A stretch of 64,000 bases of DNA from Pilaira anomala (Eukaryota > Mucoromycota > Mucoromycetes > Mucorales > Mucoraceae), in NCBI GenBank assembly GCA_025716855.1, contig JAIXMQ010000007.1:682001-746000 (forward strand), written 5' to 3'. The position numbers were made by a program, and so were the translations under genes. Positions 22,503-34,244 of the stretch are shown here, in pieces. Every line of letters starts with the position of its first letter. The first letter of the stretch is position 1. Below the pieces are notes generated by a model. The model had not been told where the DNA came from, made no database searches, and saw nothing but the letters and a program-made list of their open reading frames with translations.

Positions 22503-23337
22503 ATGTCTCAAAAAACCCGAAAGAAATCAAAAAAGAATAAACCATCAGATCAAGGCCAAAAATCGATAACTGTTTCAAAAAGCCCCCAAAAACTACAAGT
22601 TATTTCAGCAGTACTTATTCCTCAAGAGAAGGAAGAGAATAAAACGGCAAAGGATAATGGCAAGTGTTGCTCATTATGTAATCAAGAGTTTACAACATCT
22701 ATTGAGCACCCTCTTTCTCTTAAATCAAAAAGCAAATTTGCGGATGGCTCGTCTATCTGTGTAGGATGTAGAAAGTAATAAACCACTTTATTACAACAGT
22801 GTATATACTACTAATGATCTATTTACCTGTAGTTTATTTTCAGACCAAATAAATGATAAAAAGGTCATAGATGCAATCAAAATCAAGTTATTACACTCGT
22901 ATAACAGTAATGGATTGAAAGAAAAACAGCTCGAGGAAAGTGCCAACATTATTTCTGATGATAAATTGTTTTCTCATTATCTAAAATCAATAAGAAGAAA
23001 CATGAAATCTCGATGTATTAGATATAGTAACACTTGGGCAAAAACAAAAGATGAAGCTGCCTCTTACTGTAGGAAGGTCGTACCATCATGTGAGGAACTC
23101 AAGGCTATTGCATTAAAGTCAAAAGGTATTTGTTCAGTAAGTGGTGTTCTAGGCACTTGGAATTACAGTAAAAATAATTCAGATTGGAATCGATTAAATT
23201 GGGATCATGTGGTACCTATATCAAGAGGCGGGTCATTTGAAGGAAACAACTTACAGCTTGTATTGAGATGTATCAATCAAGTGAAAGGAAATAATAGCAT
23301 GACTGAGTTAAGAAGATATTTAAGTCAAATCAAATAA
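22503..23337 (+). CDS. Putative HNH nuclease with N-terminal zinc ribbon
   Basis: Two exons, 22503-22774 and 22833-23337 (phase 2 junction, branch-like actaatg), giving 258 residues. The N-terminus is strongly basic (MSQKTRKKSKKNK), possibly nuclear. Cysteine pairs C55-C56..C59 and C86..C89 (CSLC, CVGC) look like a zinc ribbon. The C-terminal third carries an HNH-type core: GICSVSG, then WDHVVPISRGG with D215 and H216, then NNLQLVLRCINQVKGN with N230 and N239. This matches the His-Asn-His order of HNH endonucleases (first H, then two Asn; the final His position is Asn-like here, so the last catalytic residue is uncertain). An alternative start at 22,374 would add 43 hydrophobic residues encoded by a pyrimidine tract that I read as 5' leader. 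The gene ends 47 bp from the convergent MTC1 stop. DNA/RNA substrate unknown. Confidence 0.68.
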
Positions 23338-23384
23338 TAATAATAAATATGACTTTATATAAAACACACACATAAATATATTTA

Positions 23385-24655
23385 TTAAACATCTTGTACT
23401 TTCTCCTCTTCAGATTGAGCACTATGAGGACCACCAGACATACGAGTCCAAACATAATCTTGAGCGATAGAAGTAACAGACATACGAATGATATCCACCA
23501 TTTTATCTTCAACCCATTCATTTTCTTCATAAGGGATATCTAACCAATGTAAAGGTAAAGATTGAGAATAAGTCTTGAACTTGAGATTATGGGTAGGATC
23601 TACCATCATAATGATAAATGAAAGTTGATGTGTCTCTGTATCATCTTCATCAATAGGTGACATGATCATTTTGACAGGTTGAAGAGCCATGAATACAGGA
23701 CAGTGAATAACAGGCACTGCACCATTTTGTGGATTATAAGATTCCTTCTTTTCGTTTGTATTAGGTTGAAAATGTTGTTTAATAAGGTGATCAATATTGG
23801 CTTTAGCAAGTTTGGTACCATCTACTAAAGAATCACACATATTTAAATCACGTTCAGCAGTATTTGGTTTATTATCGTCACTTTCTGGGTTACGAACTAC
23901 GACTTGTCCTGATTCTGTATGTTCCATGACTCGAGCAAATGCACGATACACAAGGGCTTCTAATCCATTGTATCCAACCATATCGTAAGCTAACCAAACT
24001 TCAACTAATTCGTGTTCGGAAATAGGAGGTGCTACTGTTTCAAGAAAAGTAGTTGTTAAATTTTTGAGTCCAGTACCTAAAATAAAAAAAAGAGTTTAGA
24101 GATTATATATACACACATAACAAAATGTTTCTATATTTTACCTAATTTCTCAATATTTTCTTTATTGACAAGACTTTGTAATGTCTTGACACGACTTTCT
24201 AATAATTTAGAAGCAGAGTCAGTAGTAACTGTACGATTGATTTGATCTGTTGTAGTCTTTACAGCTGCACTGGCTTGACTCCAAAAACTGTTTCCCCATG
24301 ATTTCCAACCGTTATCTTGTTGTTGTTCCGCGGTTGTATCTGATGTTGCAGCAGCAGAAGCAGCAGCAGAAACAATAGGTTCTGTTACGGCCTGTGCTTG
24401 AGATTGTTTGGGTTGGATTGCTGTTGTCGTTGTTGCCGCTGTTGTAGTTGTTACAGGTGTTTGTTGTGGAGTCTTTTCATCTTCAGTTGGGTAATTCGAT
24501 ATTTCATCAAGAAAGGACATGATGTCGTTGGGATCGGTAGGGCCACTTGTCGCGTTTCCATCTGTATCTTGATTTTGTGAGTCGGGTAAGTTTAAAGATT
24601 CCAAAAATTCTTCAGCTTCTGAAAGGCTTGACTTATTTTCAGTCTTATCAGTCAT
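23385..24655 (-). CDS. MTC1: Mtc1-like protein (maintenance of telomere capping 1)
   Basis: Two exons, 24655-24142 and 24076-23385 (phase 1 junction), giving 401 residues. The N-terminus has the AEEFLESLNLP and IMSFLDEISNYP motifs and a low-complexity Ala/Thr/Gln linker. It then reads GWKSWGNSFWSQASAAVKTT, the typical Trp-rich motif of the Mtc1 family. The globular part begins TFLETVAPPISEHELVEVWL and continues YDMVGYNGLEALVYRAFARV, the conserved Mtc1 core. Mtc1 in yeast is a COPI-associated cytosolic/ribosome-associated factor genetically linked to telomere capping; its biochemical activity is not defined. The ATG at 24,655 is preceded by a C/T-rich leader. GCP4 ends only 65 bp upstream on the same strand. 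The gene is convergent with the HNH gene. Confidence 0.8.
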
Positions 24656-24720
24656 TTTAAAAATAAAAGGGAAAAAGAGAGAGAAAAAGACTTTAGTTCT
24701 GGGATTCAAACAAATTTTAT

Positions 24721-26907
24721 TTAGGATTTTTGGCCTGAAAACCATTTATTATAATCTAACTGAATTAATAGTACATCTAACCTTCCATTTGCTTTTATTT
24801 CAGGTTGTTGGGAAGAAGCCAAAGTAAAAAAAGATTCAGTGGATAAAGTGAAGTTCTATTATTATTTTTAATATTTCTATATTATAATTACTACTTTTTT
24901 TTTTTTGGTCCTTACCTCTTCAATTTGTTTTACATTTTCCATCCAAGGAAAATCTGTACTAGATTTAGTCCATTGATTTACAATTTCTGCTGCAGTCGCT
25001 GCTGTTTTCGTAGTAGTTTTACGTCTTTTATTTGTTCTCCATTCACCATCTTTTGATATCCTCTCCATTAATTCACAAAAATCAGAACAGAATTTCAATA
25101 TCTCATGCACTGTCTTTCTACATTCAACAGAAGTTAATAAACATCCACGCATTGTATTCTGAAGAAATTGTTCATGTGCTGCTTGAATCTCTTCAAAATC
25201 TAATTTTGCTTTTGGCTCAAATGATTTTCGTTTAAGATTTGAGTTTGGTGTAGTTGTGTCGATTAATTGTTGGTAATGAGCATCAATTACATTAGTTTGG
25301 ATATGATCCCATAACGTATTAATCCAAAATAACATGAGCGATCTTAGTCTCCATACGATCCTTTCTTGATATCCATCATTATCTTCAAATTGATGATGTG
25401 TAGTTGGTGGCTGTCGGCGAATCATGGTATCTTCTTGGTGTGAGTTATTACGTAAAGTTTTCCATAAATTATTCAACATCATTTGTGTATTCTTTAAACT
25501 AATCAAGAAGGACCACAAATTACTGTACTTTTTTAAATCGGATTCACCCAAGAATAAATCAATTGGCCATTTTAAATCATATGTTAGAACCACACGTAAA
25601 TCCACTAGTAATAAATCGGAAAATGGGTATTCATTACTCTCGTCGTCTGTTAATAATAGACTAAATCCATTTAATCTATCCTCTGCATCTGTACCGATTG
25701 AAGCTTTTCCTAGTAAAGCATTTAATTCTTGATATCTAAATATCTTTGTTGTTTTACTATGTGTTTTTGGATCCGAATTAGAGGAAGTATTTGATAGCGA
25801 TCTCTTTCTCCATAATACACATTCTTGTATAAAATTAGCTGCGAAATCGCCGTAATCTAATAGAAATAAACGTCGAAATGAATTTAAATATTTGTGTAAT
25901 CCATGATCTCCTACAAGTACTTGTGAAAATAACCAATCTGCTGTTGAACGTCTTACTTCATTTACAATCATTTTTAATTCTTGTGGGTATCGAATCCATG
26001 GCGGATGAGTAGCAGTTGAATGATGTGATTTAGTAGTAGTATTAGAGGAAGAGGAATATAATGAAATTAAAAGCTGTAAATGTTTCTTTCGCATTTCATC
26101 CGGTATCAATATTTTATCCATTTCGTTTACTGTAGCAATTGCTTTACCAACAAATAATATAGATTCCACTAAGTTATGTGATAAATGAATAGGTATTCTA
26201 TCAGATTCTATAATATACAATCGATTCCAACCCGTTCTAGCTGCTAATGAGTTATTATCTGTAGTACTAGGTGTATATGGAATTATAAAAAATTCGTTAT
26301 ATGGATCTGTCCATTGTCCATAAACCATCCAAGCTGTCAGCTGTCTATACATAACATTATGAAGTAAAACCATCATCTTTTCTATTTCATGTCGAAATTC
26401 TAATACACCTGTTCTGGCTTGTTCCATCAATAGATCAAATAATTTACATCCATGGTATCGATCTGGATTCTCTTTTAATAATTGAATAAATTTCCATAAA
26501 GAAGGTAATAAGGTTTCCCAGCGACTCAAGTTGGCTGCGAGTAAAGACAACGGAACTACATTTGAACCTGACTCGTCTTCTTTGTTTAAGATACGCTTTT
26601 CCATATCCAATATATCTTGTCGATATTCCTTTAATGTCTCTTCTATCGAGGTGACTAAAGCCAATACATACAATCCATGAGGCTTATCTTTCTGTCGTGA
26701 TTTAGAGTCTCCTACAGTGATTACGAATTGATTAATTTCTGAGTAAGTCCAACCTAACTGTCCTAATCGATTCAAGCTTTCACGTTCGGCTGGATGAAGT
26801 AACGGGAAGTCTGGTGGAATCGCAAATGTTGTTGAGTCATTTAAGGGCAAAGGTACAAATACATCACTAGAGTATCCCATTAATACAAATAGTAATTCGT
26901 GCAGCAT
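24721..26907 (-). CDS. GCP4: Gamma-tubulin complex component 4 (GCP4)
   Basis: Two exons, 26907-24916 and 24855-24721 (phase 0 junction), giving 708 residues (human GCP4 667). GCP4 is a gamma-tubulin ring complex subunit that binds gamma-tubulin and nucleates microtubules at spindle pole bodies. The start MLHELLFVLMGYSSDVF and DFPLLHPAERESLNRLG match the GCP4 N-terminus (human MIHELLLALSGYPG). The segment MYRQLTAWMVYGQWTDPYNE is the conserved GRIP1 block (in other GCPs LxxWLxxGxLxDPxxEFFI), and the last exon ends with IQLDYNKWFSG, the typical GCP C-terminal LDYNxxY/F signature. The presence of GCP4 suggests a full gamma-TuRC (GCP2-6) rather than the reduced budding-yeast complex. Introns are few compared with neighbouring genes. 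A long T tract precedes the ATG. Confidence 0.9.
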
Positions 26908-26919
26908 TCTTTCTTTCTT

Positions 26920-26953
<34 letters not shown>

Positions 26954-28088
26954 GTTTTCTTTAGAAAAAGGGGCCATAATTAAATTTTTTCTATTTGTGT
27001 GTAAAAGGGAACGCGAGATTTAGGACGCAGATTCAATGGCGAGTAAAAGTTGTTGGTCGTGTATTTTAATGCACTTGTATAAGCTTTAATCTTCTAGTTT
27101 AAAACAAAAAGAGTCAATAAAAAAAATACACAGACAGTAACTGATTGCTTCAATTCAAGGGCGCATTAATTATATTCCGTAATATAGGATGCGTTTCTTT
27201 TAACTGATTGATATGAAAAAGATTGATATTCATCAGAAATTAAGCAAATGAATTACAATGAAACGATTACTGCTTGTACTACTGTAAGAGATCTTGTTAC
27301 ATATCTGCGTTTTTATTTGTTTTTGACCGTGAGGAAATCTGCTATCTATTCTCTCTTGTTTACCACCAAATGCAGCCACAAGAAGACGACCTCTTTTTGC
27401 CAACCTTTGTAATCTTATTTTAGAAAATTATCACGCAAGAGAATAAGCAAACTTTTAGTTAGCATTTCTACTCATTTGACGTGATCACTGGGGATGCTCC
27501 AACTCTCTTGAATGACCGTTTGGATTAGAAAATAATGAATTCATTAATGATATCTTAAATATTCCTTTTTTTTTAATAAATTACTTTTTACCATTAATTC
27601 ATTAAGCTTTTTATACAGTTCTCTTGCTATTCCCACTATCGACTTTATTGAATATAAAGCTCATATGATCCCTTCGCCTATAACACACTACTGAATATTC
27701 CAAACTAGTGCTATATACAAGGCACAAAAAATCAAAAAGAAAGATTAAAAAAAAAAATTGAGAGTATATAACCTGCTATTTAACTACAATTAATAAGAGC
27801 TTTTAATATCAAATGATAAATAAATTATGAGCATCGCAATAGTAAAATAAACTGATTCAGTGTTAAAATATTGAGCATTCAATTAAACTGATTCAATAGA
27901 TTATCACGGAAAGTAATGCCTAATAAATAATTACTGTGTTTTTCCAACACGGCGGCGAACATTTTTTAGTTAAATGCTTTTTATCTGCTCTTTGAGTCTA
28001 TGATTTTTTAAAATGTAGCTATTGATATTTATATATTTGGATATTAACTAATTTAATATGTAAATATACATTATGTAGCCAGTATGTT
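26908..28088. other. Gene-free stretch upstream of GCP4
   Basis: About 1.2 kb with no supportable ORF on either strand. It begins with a T-run of about 30 nt (26,922-26,952) and is otherwise AT-rich unique sequence that should contain the GCP4 promoter and the 3' flank of the PD-(D/E)XK-like gene. Confidence 0.6.
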
Positions 28089-29363
28089 TTATTTCTTGTT
28101 CTTGTGCTTGTAATACATATCTTTAATACTAATTGCATTATCGTGTTTCTCAAAAAACCCTTGATTCTGCCCTTCAGCAAAACATTTTGCCCAAACAATA
28201 CGCCCTTTAGGCCGCGCCAAATAATACTCTTTGATAAATACCATGTCTGGTGTATCCTCAAAGTCTAACGGCGGTAACTGATCCTCATAGATCTGCCTTG
28301 GTTCTTTTGCAGTTGTTATCGTATCCAAACATGGTGTATCATTAGAGCTTATTGTTGACTTGGCCACAGTATTATCGGAATCAAATCCTTTAGAATATTT
28401 GGATTTGCAACTATTCAAATAGTCTATCCCGTCTTTTATGTAAAGATGTAACTTGGGGTTTGAAGAAGGTGTAGGATCATTTGAACAAATTAGTATTTTT
28501 TGAAGTTGCTTCTCCATTTGCTCTACTATATCTAATATTACTTCTGTTTTTTCATCATCTTCATAACAATAGCTTAATTTTTCCTTGGCGATCGTGTAAA
28601 GAAGTTGGATATTAGGATCCTCGCGCTCCCGTAGGCCTATCAAAGATTGCTTTTGTCGTGTAAAAAAGATTGTTAAAGCCACTAATGGATTCAGTTTTGG
28701 TTTGTTGATATAATAATGAATTGATTCACTTGATAACATCAAGCATTCTTTTGCCCACAAATCACATTTTATTTCCATCATGAAAGGAAATGCATCATGT
28801 TGAACGAATGTTGACTTTAATGCTTGAGGACTGACTTGATTTACACAAATAATTAATAAAATAGGCGGCGTCTTATACACTCTTTTTACTGAAAGACAAT
28901 AAGATATGGCGCGATCCATAAACCCAGAATTGACAGTATGCTGAACTTCAATTAGAACGGGCGGTAACGTCTTTGATGCAGTTGCTGGCACGTACAAAAC
29001 ATCTGACTTTGTTCTATCAGCCCATTCACCATCGCCCAATATATAACTATTGTGTACTTTTTCACCTGTAAATATAAAACTTTGTTTTTAGATGTCTAGT
29101 AACACTTTTTTTTTATTTTTTTTCATATCGATATTAATACCAATAAGTGTTGTTAAAATCATTTCCATTGTTCGTTTATCTTTCAGTACCATTTTACTTA
29201 TAAGATCTGTGCCTGGCCGATGCTTTTTTGGGAGTGTGAATGTCAATATTTCTGTCTCGGTAGTATAAAGGCTTTCGGATTTTATCTCTTCTTCTTTTTT
29301 TACTAGAATATTTTCAGTTTCTTTCAAGAGCTCATCTTTGAAAGATTCTTCAGATTTGGTCAT
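28089..29363 (-). CDS. PD-(D/E)XK nuclease-like protein of unknown function
   Basis: Two exons, 29363-29141 and 29065-28089 (phase 1 junction), giving 399 residues. Residues 85-117 contain GDGEWADRTKSDVLYVP followed by PPVLIEVQH, that is D96 and E114-x-Q116. This is the D...(D/E)xK/Q layout of the PD-(D/E)XK fold as seen in Rpn/transposase-like families. The following FMDRAISYCLSVKRVY and PPILLIICVN look like the next helix and strand of that fold. I recall similar multicopy uncharacterised proteins in Mucoromycota, but cannot check this. The C-terminus is Lys-rich and ends DMYYKHKNKK. The Lys of the catalytic triad is replaced by Gln, which is tolerated in some active members but also seen in inactive ones. 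No transposon ends are visible around it. Confidence 0.62.
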
Positions 29364-29727
29364 TTATTTTATATTTCAGGACGGAAAACGCGTGCGATTG
29401 ATCTGATGTTGTTAGAAGTTGCACTAAGTGGTAGACAATGCTCAAAGATGACTAGAGGTTTTAAAGTTAATTACAGACCTACAAATAGAATGATAGAAAT
29501 TTGTTAAATAAAACCCAAGATACAAAATGATTATCTATCACTTTTCACACCCAATTTTATAAATTATGACGAAGTATAACTATACCATATGTATGTATAC
29601 ACCTTTTCTTTTCTCAAAAAAATCGAATTAAAATGATAAGGTTATGTATTTATCCAATATGTTTATTTTATTTTATTAAAAAAAAAAGGGGGAGGAGGGG
29701 ATCGTGTATGTATTTACAAAAAGTAAC
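29364..29727. other. Intergenic stretch
   Basis: 364 bp between the PD-(D/E)XK-like start and the COY1 stop. Nothing beyond AT-rich sequence and an A/G-rich tract (aaaaaaaaaaggggg) near 29,678-29,700. Confidence 0.6.
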
Positions 29728-31757
29728 TTAAATCAGATTATTTTTCAATATGTTTGCAGCATCTTCGTTATTAGTAGGGAAATTGATAGCGTCGTGATCA
29801 TGTCTACATTCCCATAAACTGAGCTCATATAATGTTACAACGACTAAAAGATGAAGTAATAATGAGTAGATAATAAATAGGTATCGCGACCATTTATGTG
29901 AGAACAAGACGCGAGTGAGATTTAATGTTAATTTCTCGGCTGGATTTAGAGCATTATATCTACGGTTTTCCTCCTATTATTAATATTTCCATAAAATTAG
30001 TTTCTACTATTAGATTCTCTTAAAAAAAAGTAATTTACCTTTCTATGGAATTGGGTAAATGGATTCATACTTTCTTCGTATAACTTTCCATATTTATCGG
30101 AAGGATCATCCGATTTATTTGATTTCTTGAAACTTCTCATAGGTGTTGAAGGTTCTGCTGTATCCATTGTAACAGCTACAGATCGGTTCTATATTTAGAT
30201 GAAAAAGATAAATTATATGTGGTTGCTTACATAAAAAAAAGAAAGAACTTACAACCAAATTAGAGCCATCTTGTTGTTGTTGCTCCTTCCAAACATGAAC
30301 AAACTTGAGTCTTTCAAACAGTTTGAGATTGTCTGCTTTCAAATTTTGGACTTCAGTTCTGGTATCTTGTAATGTAGTCTCTAAAGCGCGGGTACGTTCT
30401 TCCAGCTCAGCATTTCGTTGTCTAAAACGATCACGTTGGCTCATGACAATAGGCAAAATACTTTTGTCTTCCTTTCCAAGCTTTTCCAGATGAGGTGTGA
30501 CAGCACCATCAGGCGTACGAGGACTGATAGAGAAGCTACTGTTGGTTCTACCCAAAGCGTCTACAATATTGGTTTCACTGGAAGTTTGTTGATTAATGCG
30601 AAGTAAATCTTCTTCAAGTCGTTGAATTAAACTAGTCTTTTCTGTCATTTTTTCTGTTAATTCTTGAATTATTTTCAATTTGACTTCATGATCTTTCTGA
30701 AGATCTGCAAAAGACACTTTAATTTGTGTATACTCATTTTCTAACTTTTTGTTCTTTTCCATCAATCGAACTTCTAGGCTGTCCTCTAATGAACTATCTT
30801 TTTTGAGAACGTCATTGGCATTGAAATCATCGTCGTCTTCATCACCTGTAGAGAATTCAACATACTAAGAAATAATTTGAGATTCACTATGATATATATA
30901 AAGTTGCAGTGTTTACCTTCATGATTTGTAATTCTCGCTTAATTTCATCGTAATCTTCAAATCCCTTCAGTTTCTTTTTTAAATTATCTCGTTCGTCTAC
31001 AAGTGATTTTGTTTCCGTAGTGAGTTCCTTAATCTTTTTTGTAAGTCTTGCATCAGTTTTTTGATACAAGTCTTTATATGTCTCGACATCCTTGATGAGT
31101 TTAGATACTTCAGCATCATGTTGTAATGATTCATTTGCTAAAACAGTTCTATTGTATGTAGTAGAATATTAGTACCCGCTGATAGTAAATCAAAAGAAAA
31201 GCCTCTTATCAAACCCACCCTTCAATATTATCTCGTGTTTCTTGTAATTGCGTATTATCTTCCTTCAAATCATCCTACAAAGAGTTAGATTTTATCCAGT
31301 AAGCCTCTATGATAATAAAACTTACGATTTTCTTTTCTAATTGAATTATTCTTTCGTTTGCACGTTCGAGATCCATTGTCACTATATCTAACTCTGCTAA
31401 TTTACCAACTACTTCCTCGTCTATAAAACATCAATTAGCACTTGATATTACTTTTATATGTTTATAAATATATATTTACCATATTTCTGGTCATGGCCAA
31501 TCAGTTGAGCTTGTGTGTCATCATGAGATTGTCGAAGATCAGTTAATTGATCCAAAGCTTGATTTAATTGTTTTTGAAGATCGTATTCACTATGATAAAA
31601 ATCAATAAAAGCTTAAAAAAAGCTTCTCTATGGACTTTTACCGTTCTTTATACTGTCTTATTTTATCACTATATTGATCCTTCATTTCTTGTTCTAAATC
31701 ACTAGTATCCTTTGACTTTCTTTCAGCCAACTTTTTTGAAAGTTAATTTTCATGCGT

Positions 31758-31791
<34 letters not shown>

Positions 31792-32459
31792 GAGACTTAC
31801 AGAAGCTTCTAAAGTCGATACTTTTTGTACCAGTTCCAAATTTGTTTTTTCAATTGTTTCGTAGTTTTTTATGGATTGATTTGCTTTTTCTAATTGTTCT
31901 TTTAATAGTGAATTTTCGTTTTGAAGAATTGTGTTGTCTACGATTTTTGCACTTTGGTCCTATTAAAAAATGAATGAGATATGACCAAAAAATGATAATA
32001 ATTTGAAAGCCTTACCACAGCGGCTTCAAATAGAGGTGCAGGATCAGGAGCATCAGCTAATAATTTATAGATTGTCAAGAACGAGTTTTCTGCATACTTT
32101 GTACGTTTTGTAATGTTATCAATCTCGGATTGGTAACCTAAAAAAAATATAGGTTGAATAGACTTGTTGAGGGAATGGGCGTGTTATGGTTTTACCCTTC
32201 AATAATGTTTTAAATTTCTGAAGTTTTTCCTCGTCAGGAATCTTTTTAAACTCTAAAAAAACGTGTTAAATGAAGTTTCTAAAGGTAAAATGGTGGAATT
32301 ACCTCTGGTTTGTTCAGCGAGTTTCTTTCTTGAAACAAGACCATCTTTTTGTTTTTCAACAATTGCAAGGCCTTGTTGGTCAAGTTCCTTTTGTAGGTTT
32401 GAAAGCTGGATGCCTTTCCAATATTGAATAGCAGAAGAAAAGTGATTATCTTCGCTCAT
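29728..32459 (-). CDS. COY1: Golgin CASP/Coy1, Golgi tail-anchored coiled coil
   Basis: Twelve exons: 32459-32303, 32252-32196, 32137-32016, 31959-31801, 31730-31642, 31589-31480, 31420-31326, 31274-31219, 31148-30917, 30864-30253, 30188-30039, 29973-29728. All junctions keep phase, giving 694 residues (human CASP 678, yeast Coy1 679). CASP/Coy1 is a Golgi-membrane golgin acting as a tether in intra-Golgi retrograde transport. The start AIQYWKGIQLSNLQKELDQQ and the segment REFKKIPDEEK then LKGYQSEID match the conserved CASP N-terminus. The middle is coiled coil with the family motif YVEFSTGDEDDDDF and LMEKNKKLENE. Near the end, ALNPAEKLTLNLTRVLFSHK precedes a single membrane segment (YLFIIYSLLLHLLVVVTLYE, about 646-667) containing the Tyr and His that are conserved in CASP anchors. 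A short luminal tail follows. The high intron number contrasts with its neighbours. Confidence 0.92.
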
Positions 32460-33538
32460 ATTTTTTTTTAAAAAAAAAGAAAGAGTGAGAAAACGCTAAA
32501 GTTTTTTTGCAATACTTTAGTCTGTTTGCTACAGGCACTGTAAAATGCACATTTTTTCTTTTTTGGCACTCCATTGATCGACGTTAGTACTTTTTTTGCT
32601 TGAAGCTTCCAGAACATAAATCTCGAGCTTAACGAATATGGTTGTGTAAAGCTACCCTATCAATAACTCATTAATGTGCCAGTATGGCTATAAAGAGATA
32701 CACATTTTTGGGCGACTACTTGAAATAAAGCAATCTGCTTTTCTAATTAGAAATCACGTATTATACCTACGGTCCGTCATATATCTTTACTTAATTTTTG
32801 CTAAACTAATACAAATTTGTTTCTTGGAACTAGTTTTTTGCCTTTGGAAAATTTTCAACTTGCAAATGCACACAGTACTACAAAGTTGCAATATACTTCA
32901 TTTTCTAATTAAACCCGCATGATATTGAGTTTAAACGTATCCAATTAAATTAACTCTTCACATTTTTATAAAGAAGCCTAACTTTTAGTCAACCTCGTTT
33001 TTGTGAAGAAAGCTCTTTAAACTTATAAAATCTCGGATGGGTGCTCATTTATATGGTGTATTATTATATTAACAAGATGTTTTTGAAAGACACACACATC
33101 TATAAATATGCAAAAGGATATACAAAACTTGACTTGCCAACATGACATGTCCAAATACAAAATAAGATATTTGATATTGTCATTATATCTTTTATATAAA
33201 AACAGTTCTTTTTCGAGAATGCAAATAGGCCATCTTATGTTATAGCTAAAGAGTGATACAACTTTTTAATTGGTGTAGATATATTTCTAGTTCGTCCCTC
33301 TATTATCTCTCAAAAATTGGACAGATTTAAAAATTTCAAAAATAAATAACTGAAAACAAAATATAAAACGATGTATATTTCATTTTGTTGTCAACATCTC
33401 TTAGAGTAAGATATGTGTATAAAGATAAACCATTCGCTACCCTTGCTTACTAGGATACATATTTATAATCTTTTGCCAAATGTTTTTTTTTGAAAGACCA
33501 AAAATGTATAAAAGATTTTCCTTGTTTTTTTTGAATCT

Positions 33539-33544
<6 letters not shown>
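32460..33544. other. Gene-free stretch left of the inverted repeat
   Basis: About 1.1 kb of AT-rich sequence. A short ORF at 32,674-32,922 lacks any domain, splice sites or codon pattern. The left edge holds the COY1 promoter. Confidence 0.6.
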
Positions 33545-33569
<25 letters not shown>

Positions 33570-34021
33570 ACTTGGTTTGCTGGTACTGTACAGTGCTACT
33601 GCTTGATATATTTAACTACTCAATAAAAAAAGTGTTTCTCATAGTTCTCAATAAAGCGATTTGATACTTGGTCGCGTTAATAAAAAAAAAATGTTTTAGG
33701 TGTGTAGCAGTAATGTCTTTTCTTCGATTTAGGTGACACGGGTACAGACAAAAAGAAGTATTTTAGTTACACCAAGAAGATACCGTGAAATTGGACCTTT
33801 CTATTCGCTACGATCCACTTTCTTACAAGATTTTGTACTTTTGTGCCATTGAATTTGTACTAAATAAACGTTGCTCAAAATGCTGGAAACATTTTTATTG
33901 AGAAATTCAGACATAAAAAAACCCGAAAAAAATAAGGTTCATGAAACCCACAACTTGTCCATAGTAAAATTTTGGAGGGGTATATAAGGGCGTAAAAATC
34001 ATGTTTATGGTAAGCATGGCT
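33545..34021 (+). repeat. 0.48-kb repeat, copy A (inverted partner at 51,008-51,494)
   Basis: It starts with 26 A residues followed by cttggtttgctggtactgta and ends gtaagcatggc directly at the Gypsy LTR. The reverse complement recurs at 51,008-51,494 with roughly 95 percent identity by eye (about 20 differences, several in short homopolymers). Near its right end is ggaggggtatataaggg (TATATAAGG at about 33,979), a good TATA box reading rightwards. No coding potential was seen. The family is unknown to me; it may be the promoter-bearing end of a longer element. Confidence 0.85.
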
Positions 34022-34186
34022 TTATCAATTGCTCAAGTTTAGGGCTATAGTATAAGACTAGAACTTGTGAGAAAGAAGTTGTCTTTATTTACATATGTTT
34101 ACTAAGATATTTATATTAGAGAAGTTACTGTTGACAGTAACACATACTTGTGCTACAACAACAAATCAATAAACTTCTACCTGACA
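34022..34186 (-). repeat. 3' LTR of the Gypsy element
   Basis: 165 bp, in sense orientation starting TGTCAGGTAG and ending caattgataa. Identical to the other LTR except at 34,060. The 3' end does not show the usual CA dinucleotide; a TG..CA pair would require ending 8-9 bp earlier, so exact edges are uncertain by a few bases. Confidence 0.92.
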
Positions 34187-34199
34187 ACACCCCCTTTCC
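34187..34199 (-). other. Polypurine tract of the Gypsy element
   Basis: Sense-strand ggaaagggggtgtt lies immediately upstream of the 3' LTR start (TGTCAGG), the position expected for the plus-strand primer. Confidence 0.8.
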
Positions 34200-34244
34200 A
34201 AACTTTTGTACGCCCACGTACAACCAGATAGAAGAAAAAAAATC

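Noticed and set aside
33545..33570. A-run of repeat copy A as a retroposon poly(A) tail
   Set aside because: The A-run is at the 5' side relative to the TATA box direction, and its complement in copy B is a T-run at the end. Orientation does not fit a normal poly(A) tail.
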